Below, piece after piece: positions 5,589-7,476 of a stretch of DNA of 7,476 nucleotides. The stretch is from NCBI GenBank assembly GCA_903890265.1, contig CAITAM010000339.1, positions 1 through 7,476 of the forward strand, read 5' to 3'. Origin of the DNA: an uncultured Pseudomonadota bacterium. GTDB lineage: Bacteria; Pseudomonadota; Gammaproteobacteria; Steroidobacterales; Steroidobacteraceae. Position 1 is the stretch's first letter, and each line of letters starts with the position of its first letter. The notes under the pieces were generated by a model, which searched no databases, had not been told where the DNA came from, and worked only from the letters and a program-made list of their open reading frames with translations. The position numbers were made by a program, and so were the translations under genes.

Positions 5589-5846
5589 GTGGACATCGAC
5601 GACGAGGCGATGCGCGACCATCCCTCGCTGGCAGCCGCCGAGGACGAGGACCACTCGGATGTCAGGGCCGCCATCATGGCGCTCGACGAGGAGTATCGCG
5701 AGCCGCTCGTCCTGCAGGTGCTGCTCGGCTATTCGACGGAGGAAATCGCCGCCCACCTCGGCATCAACCCTGGCGCGGTGCTGACGCGCCTCTACCGGGC
5801 GCGGCAGAAGCTGCGCGCCGCAATTGCCGGGGCGGGGAGGCAATGA
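5589..5846 (+). CDS. Sigma-4 domain fragment of the interrupted ECF sigma factor
   Basis: This open frame lies downstream of the amber codon, in the same frame as the sigma-2 part. It contains region 4: VRAAIMALDEEYREPLVLQ (119-137 of the read-through protein), then the helix-turn-helix GYSTEEIAAHLGINPGAVLTR (141-161, omitting none) and YRARQKLR (163-170). A GTG at 5589 or an ATG at 5610 could serve as a reinitiation start, but neither has a good ribosome-binding site. Separate expression is therefore uncertain. Its TGA overlaps the anti-sigma start. Confidence 0.5.
   Translation: MDIDDEAMRDHPSLAAAEDEDHSDVRAAIMALDEEYREPLVLQVLLGYSTEEIAAHLGINPGAVLTRLYRARQKLRAAIAGAGRQ
5836..5840 (+). promoter_or_regulatory. 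Shine-Dalgarno sequence deciding the anti-sigma start
   Basis: GGAGG lies inside the last codons of the sigma gene. Two adjacent ATGs follow: the first, at 5843, is only 2 nt away, while the second, at 5846, has a normal 5-nt spacer. The second is therefore preferred, making a one-base TGATG overlap with the sigma stop. Confidence 0.65.
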
Positions 5847-6514
5847 TGGACCACGAGCAGTTTGAGCTCGAGGCGGGCGGCGACCCGCAGCATTTGTCGG
5901 CCGAGGCCGCGGCGCACGCCGCCTCGTGCCCTTCGTGCGCGCAACTCCATGCGGAGCTGCTCGCGCTCGATGCGAAGCTCGGGCGCGTCCTGGCGATCCC
6001 GGTGCCGGCAAAGGCCGCGCCAAGCCTGCCCGTGGTCCGGCGTGTGTGGCCCTACGGGCTCGCTGCCGCGGCGGCGCTCGCCACGGTCATGGTCGGCACG
6101 TTCCTCGTCGGCGTGCCCCGCGAGGCGCTGGCCCATGCGGTGGTTTTTCATGCCGATCACGAGGCGAAGGCTTTCACGATGACGGAGCCCATGGCGTCGG
6201 CAGACGTGGCGGCGGTGCTCAGCAAGGCGCACGTCAGCCTCCTGCCGGGAGGTCCGGATGTCATGTATGCCGCGGCCTGTCAGTTCCGCGGCCACGTCAT
6301 ACCGCACTTCGCGGTACACGCCACCCACGGCAACGCCGTGGTGCTCGTGCTGCCCGACGAGCAGGTCAAGCGGCGCCAGGAGTTCAGCGAGGCGGGCTAC
6401 CACGGGGTCCTGGTGCCGGCCTCGCACGGCGCGATCGCGATCGTGAGCACCGGTGCCGAGGATCTCGACGAGATCGTCTCGGCGGTCGCTGAGCGGATCC
6501 GCTACCTCGACTGA
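5846..6514 (+). CDS. DUF3379-type zinc-binding membrane anti-sigma factor
   Basis: A 222-residue single-span inner-membrane protein that most likely binds and silences the ECF sigma factor encoded just upstream. The cytoplasmic part (1-67) has the zinc anti-sigma motif H24-x3-C28-x2-C31. One membrane helix follows (about 68-90), then a periplasmic domain (about 91-222). The overall form matches DUF3379 proteins, which are found next to ECF sigma genes in gammaproteobacteria. The outer domain holds ten histidines and one cysteine, with five of them spaced as C145-x4-H150-x3-H154-x3-H158-x2-H161. A metal-sensing role is possible but unproven. The gene is translationally coupled to the sigma gene and appears intact although its partner is interrupted. 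Its last 13 bases overlap the end of the convergent phosphoesterase gene. Confidence 0.83.
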   Translation: MDHEQFELEAGGDPQHLSAEAAAHAASCPSCAQLHAELLALDAKLGRVLAIPVPAKAAPSLPVVRRVWPYGLAAAAALATVMVGTFLVGVPREALAHAVVFHADHEAKAFTMTEPMASADVAAVLSKAHVSLLPGGPDVMYAAACQFRGHVIPHFAVHATHGNAVVLVLPDEQVKRRQEFSEAGYHGVLVPASHGAIAIVSTGAEDLDEIVSAVAERIRYLD

Positions 6515-7392
6515 GCGCGCCGGCAGAGTGCGGTTCCCTGGTCCAGGGTTTCGCCGTCGGTGGAGCGAAAGCGCCACGCATAGCGGTCGCTGTCCAGAGT
6601 GAGCTCGAGCACCCCGTAGCGCCGGGCGAAGGCGCGGTGGCGCCAGGGCGCCAGCGAGAAGTCGCTCAGGCGACCGCCACCGGTGCCGACGATGAACTCC
6701 CGCATGCCCGCCGCGGACGGGTTTGCCGCCGCATCCGCCGGCCCGAACGACTCGTAGAAATGCTCATGACCGTTCAGCACGAGGTCCGCCCCGGCCTCGC
6801 TCAGGAGGCGCCACGCCGGCTGCATGCGCTCGCCGTCGCCGCTGTGCAGGCCGGTCGACAGCAGCGGGTGGTGCCATGCCGCGACGATGCAGCGGCCGTC
6901 GCCGGCGATGGACCCTAGCGTCGAGGCTAGCCACGCCCACTGATGCTCGAGATCGGCGCCGCTGAGGTTGCTGTCGAGTCCGATCAGCCACCAGTCGCCA
7001 ACCGCCACCCGGAAATGGTGACGGTCGTTCGAGCCGTGCTCGGCGAGCGAGTCGAAATACGCCGCGAAGGCGTCACTGTCGCCGCCGACCACGTCGTGAT
7101 TGCCGAGCACGGCGAAGGTATGCGCGCGGTGCCGGCCCCAGGTCGGGTCGTAGCAGGTTTTCAGGGTCTCGCTGTCAGCCTGCGGGTACGCCGCGTCGCC
7201 GAGCATCAGCACGACCGAGCCGTCCGGCGGAATGCGCGCCGTCGCGGCGGCCGGGCTCGCCGACGCGGGCTGCGAGTGGCACTGAGCCACGTCCCCGGCG
7301 GCGAAAACCGTCACGGCCCCGGCGCGCAGCGCAAGGCCAAGGCAGAGGACCGCGATCACGCGGCCGATGGCCACGCGGCGCGGTGCACTCAC
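6502..7392 (-). CDS. Secreted calcineurin-like metallophosphoesterase (purple acid phosphatase-like)
   Basis: A 296-residue exported phosphoesterase with a two-metal active site; the substrate is unknown. A signal peptide occupies about residues 1-26 (basic start, hydrophobic 11-22, cleavage near AGA). The metal-binding motifs follow in order: GDVAQC (33-38), GDAAY (65-69), GNHD (97-100), WHHP (173-176) and GHEH (208-211). The first motif lacks the D-x-H histidine of many calcineurin-like enzymes, which is also the case in purple acid phosphatase-like members. YDPTWGR (81-87) before GNHD is typical of this secreted subgroup. The GTG start at 7392 overlaps the TGA of the upstream gene (GTGA); GGGAG lies 9 nt upstream, so translation is probably coupled. 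It ends in TAG and overlaps the anti-sigma gene tail to tail. Confidence 0.88.
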   Translation of the reverse strand: MSAPRRVAIGRVIAVLCLGLALRAGAVTVFAAGDVAQCHSQPASASPAAATARIPPDGSVVLMLGDAAYPQADSETLKTCYDPTWGRHRAHTFAVLGNHDVVGGDSDAFAAYFDSLAEHGSNDRHHFRVAVGDWWLIGLDSNLSGADLEHQWAWLASTLGSIAGDGRCIVAAWHHPLLSTGLHSGDGERMQPAWRLLSEAGADLVLNGHEHFYESFGPADAAANPSAAGMREFIVGTGGGRLSDFSLAPWRHRAFARRYGVLELTLDSDRYAWRFRSTDGETLDQGTALCRRAQSR

Positions 7393-7476
7393 GGTGCGGG
7401 GCTCCCGTCGGCGTCGCGGGCGACGACGCCCGTGAACTCGAACGTGCTGACGAGCACGGCGTCGTCGGCGCCGACG
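7389..7476 (-). CDS. C-terminal end of an unidentified gene, 5' part outside the window
   Basis: The minus strand is open from the right edge for 28 codons (VGADDAVLVSTFEFTG..., ending DGSPAP) and stops in a TGA sharing GTGA with the phosphoesterase start. The overlap and the shared direction imply an operon with this gene upstream. The fragment has strand-like hydrophobic residues followed by a charged tail. It is too short to assign a family. Confidence 0.55.
   Translation of the reverse strand, partial: VGADDAVLVSTFEFTGVVARDADGSPAP

Larger units (their letters stand above)
5307..5846 (+). pseudogene. ECF sigma factor gene interrupted by an in-frame amber codon
   Basis: Read through, this frame encodes a 179-residue ECF (group 4) sigma-70 factor, a normal length for the family. 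It would direct RNA polymerase to a small regulon when released from its anti-sigma factor. The sigma-2 domain (about 20-88) and the sigma-4 domain (about 118-171) lie in the same frame with no frameshift. The only disruption is TAG at 5574-5576 (codon 90), in the linker following REHARLYER. One base change from CAG (Gln) or AAG (Lys) would explain it, and either residue suits this position. The ATG at 5307 is preceded by GGTGG at 8 nt; a GTG at 5295 is an alternative. The stop overlaps the anti-sigma start, so the two form an operon. It is scored as a pseudogene, but readthrough, a split functional pair, or a sequencing error are all possible. Confidence 0.8.

Noticed and set aside
4125..6023. 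A 632-codon minus-strand open frame crossing the DUF481, Gre-like and sigma genes
   Set aside because: It runs antisense through several recognisable genes, is rich in Arg/Pro/Gly/His as expected of a GC-rich shadow frame, and shows no family motif. In GC-rich DNA such long antisense frames are common.
5574..6504. Genome-wide reassignment of TAG as a sense codon
   Set aside because: The phosphoesterase gene in the same window ends naturally in TAG after a complete domain, so TAG is used as a stop here. The other visible stops are TGA.

Overview
This is a GC-rich (about two-thirds G+C by eye), tightly packed chromosomal stretch. It holds eight recognisable protein genes plus the tail of a ninth at the right edge. 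I saw no RNA gene, insertion sequence, CRISPR array or prophage gene. The gene families point to a Gram-negative proteobacterium, most likely a gammaproteobacterium: a DUF481 outer-membrane barrel protein, an ECF sigma factor paired with a DUF3379-type zinc-binding anti-sigma factor, and a short GreA/GreB-like protein starting MSRAFVKE. This placement is inference from family distribution, not from a marker gene.

Layout, left to right. (1) Positions 1-1815, minus strand: a small YdcZ/DUF606-type membrane protein (1345-1815), followed by a nearly complete SNF-family (LeuT-like) sodium-dependent transporter that runs off the left edge (1-1301). A 16-codon open frame chains the two. (2) About 1827-2107: the intergenic region between divergent genes. 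(3) 2108-3487, plus strand: a processive-type family 2 glycosyltransferase with membrane segments at both ends. (4) 3503-4531, minus strand: a secreted DUF481 beta-barrel protein, convergent with the glycosyltransferase and only 15 bp away. (5) 4701-5165, plus strand: a GreA/GreB-family factor, divergent from the barrel gene. (6) 5307-6514, plus strand: an ECF sigma factor gene and its anti-sigma gene, overlapping in ATGATG. (7) 6502-7476, minus strand: a secreted calcineurin-like phosphoesterase whose GTG start overlaps the TGA stop of an upstream gene seen only as its last 28 codons.

The most notable feature is the sigma factor. Its reading frame is intact from end to end except for a single in-frame TAG (codon 90 of 179), exactly in the linker between the sigma-2 and sigma-4 domains. 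The TAG lies inside a perfect 12-bp palindrome. The anti-sigma gene directly downstream is intact and has a full HxxxCxxC zinc motif, one membrane span and a histidine-rich outer domain. Explanations are a recent null mutation, a base-call error, amber readthrough, or a naturally split sigma factor. The sequence alone cannot decide. TAG is also used as the stop of the phosphoesterase here, which argues against wholesale reassignment.

Beyond the sigma/anti-sigma pair and the two-transporter operon, I see no clear shared pathway. Several products act in or on the envelope (transporters, membrane glycosyltransferase, outer-membrane barrel, secreted phosphoesterase, membrane anti-sigma), so an envelope-stress link is possible but unproven. 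I did not find a convincing new multi-gene system.
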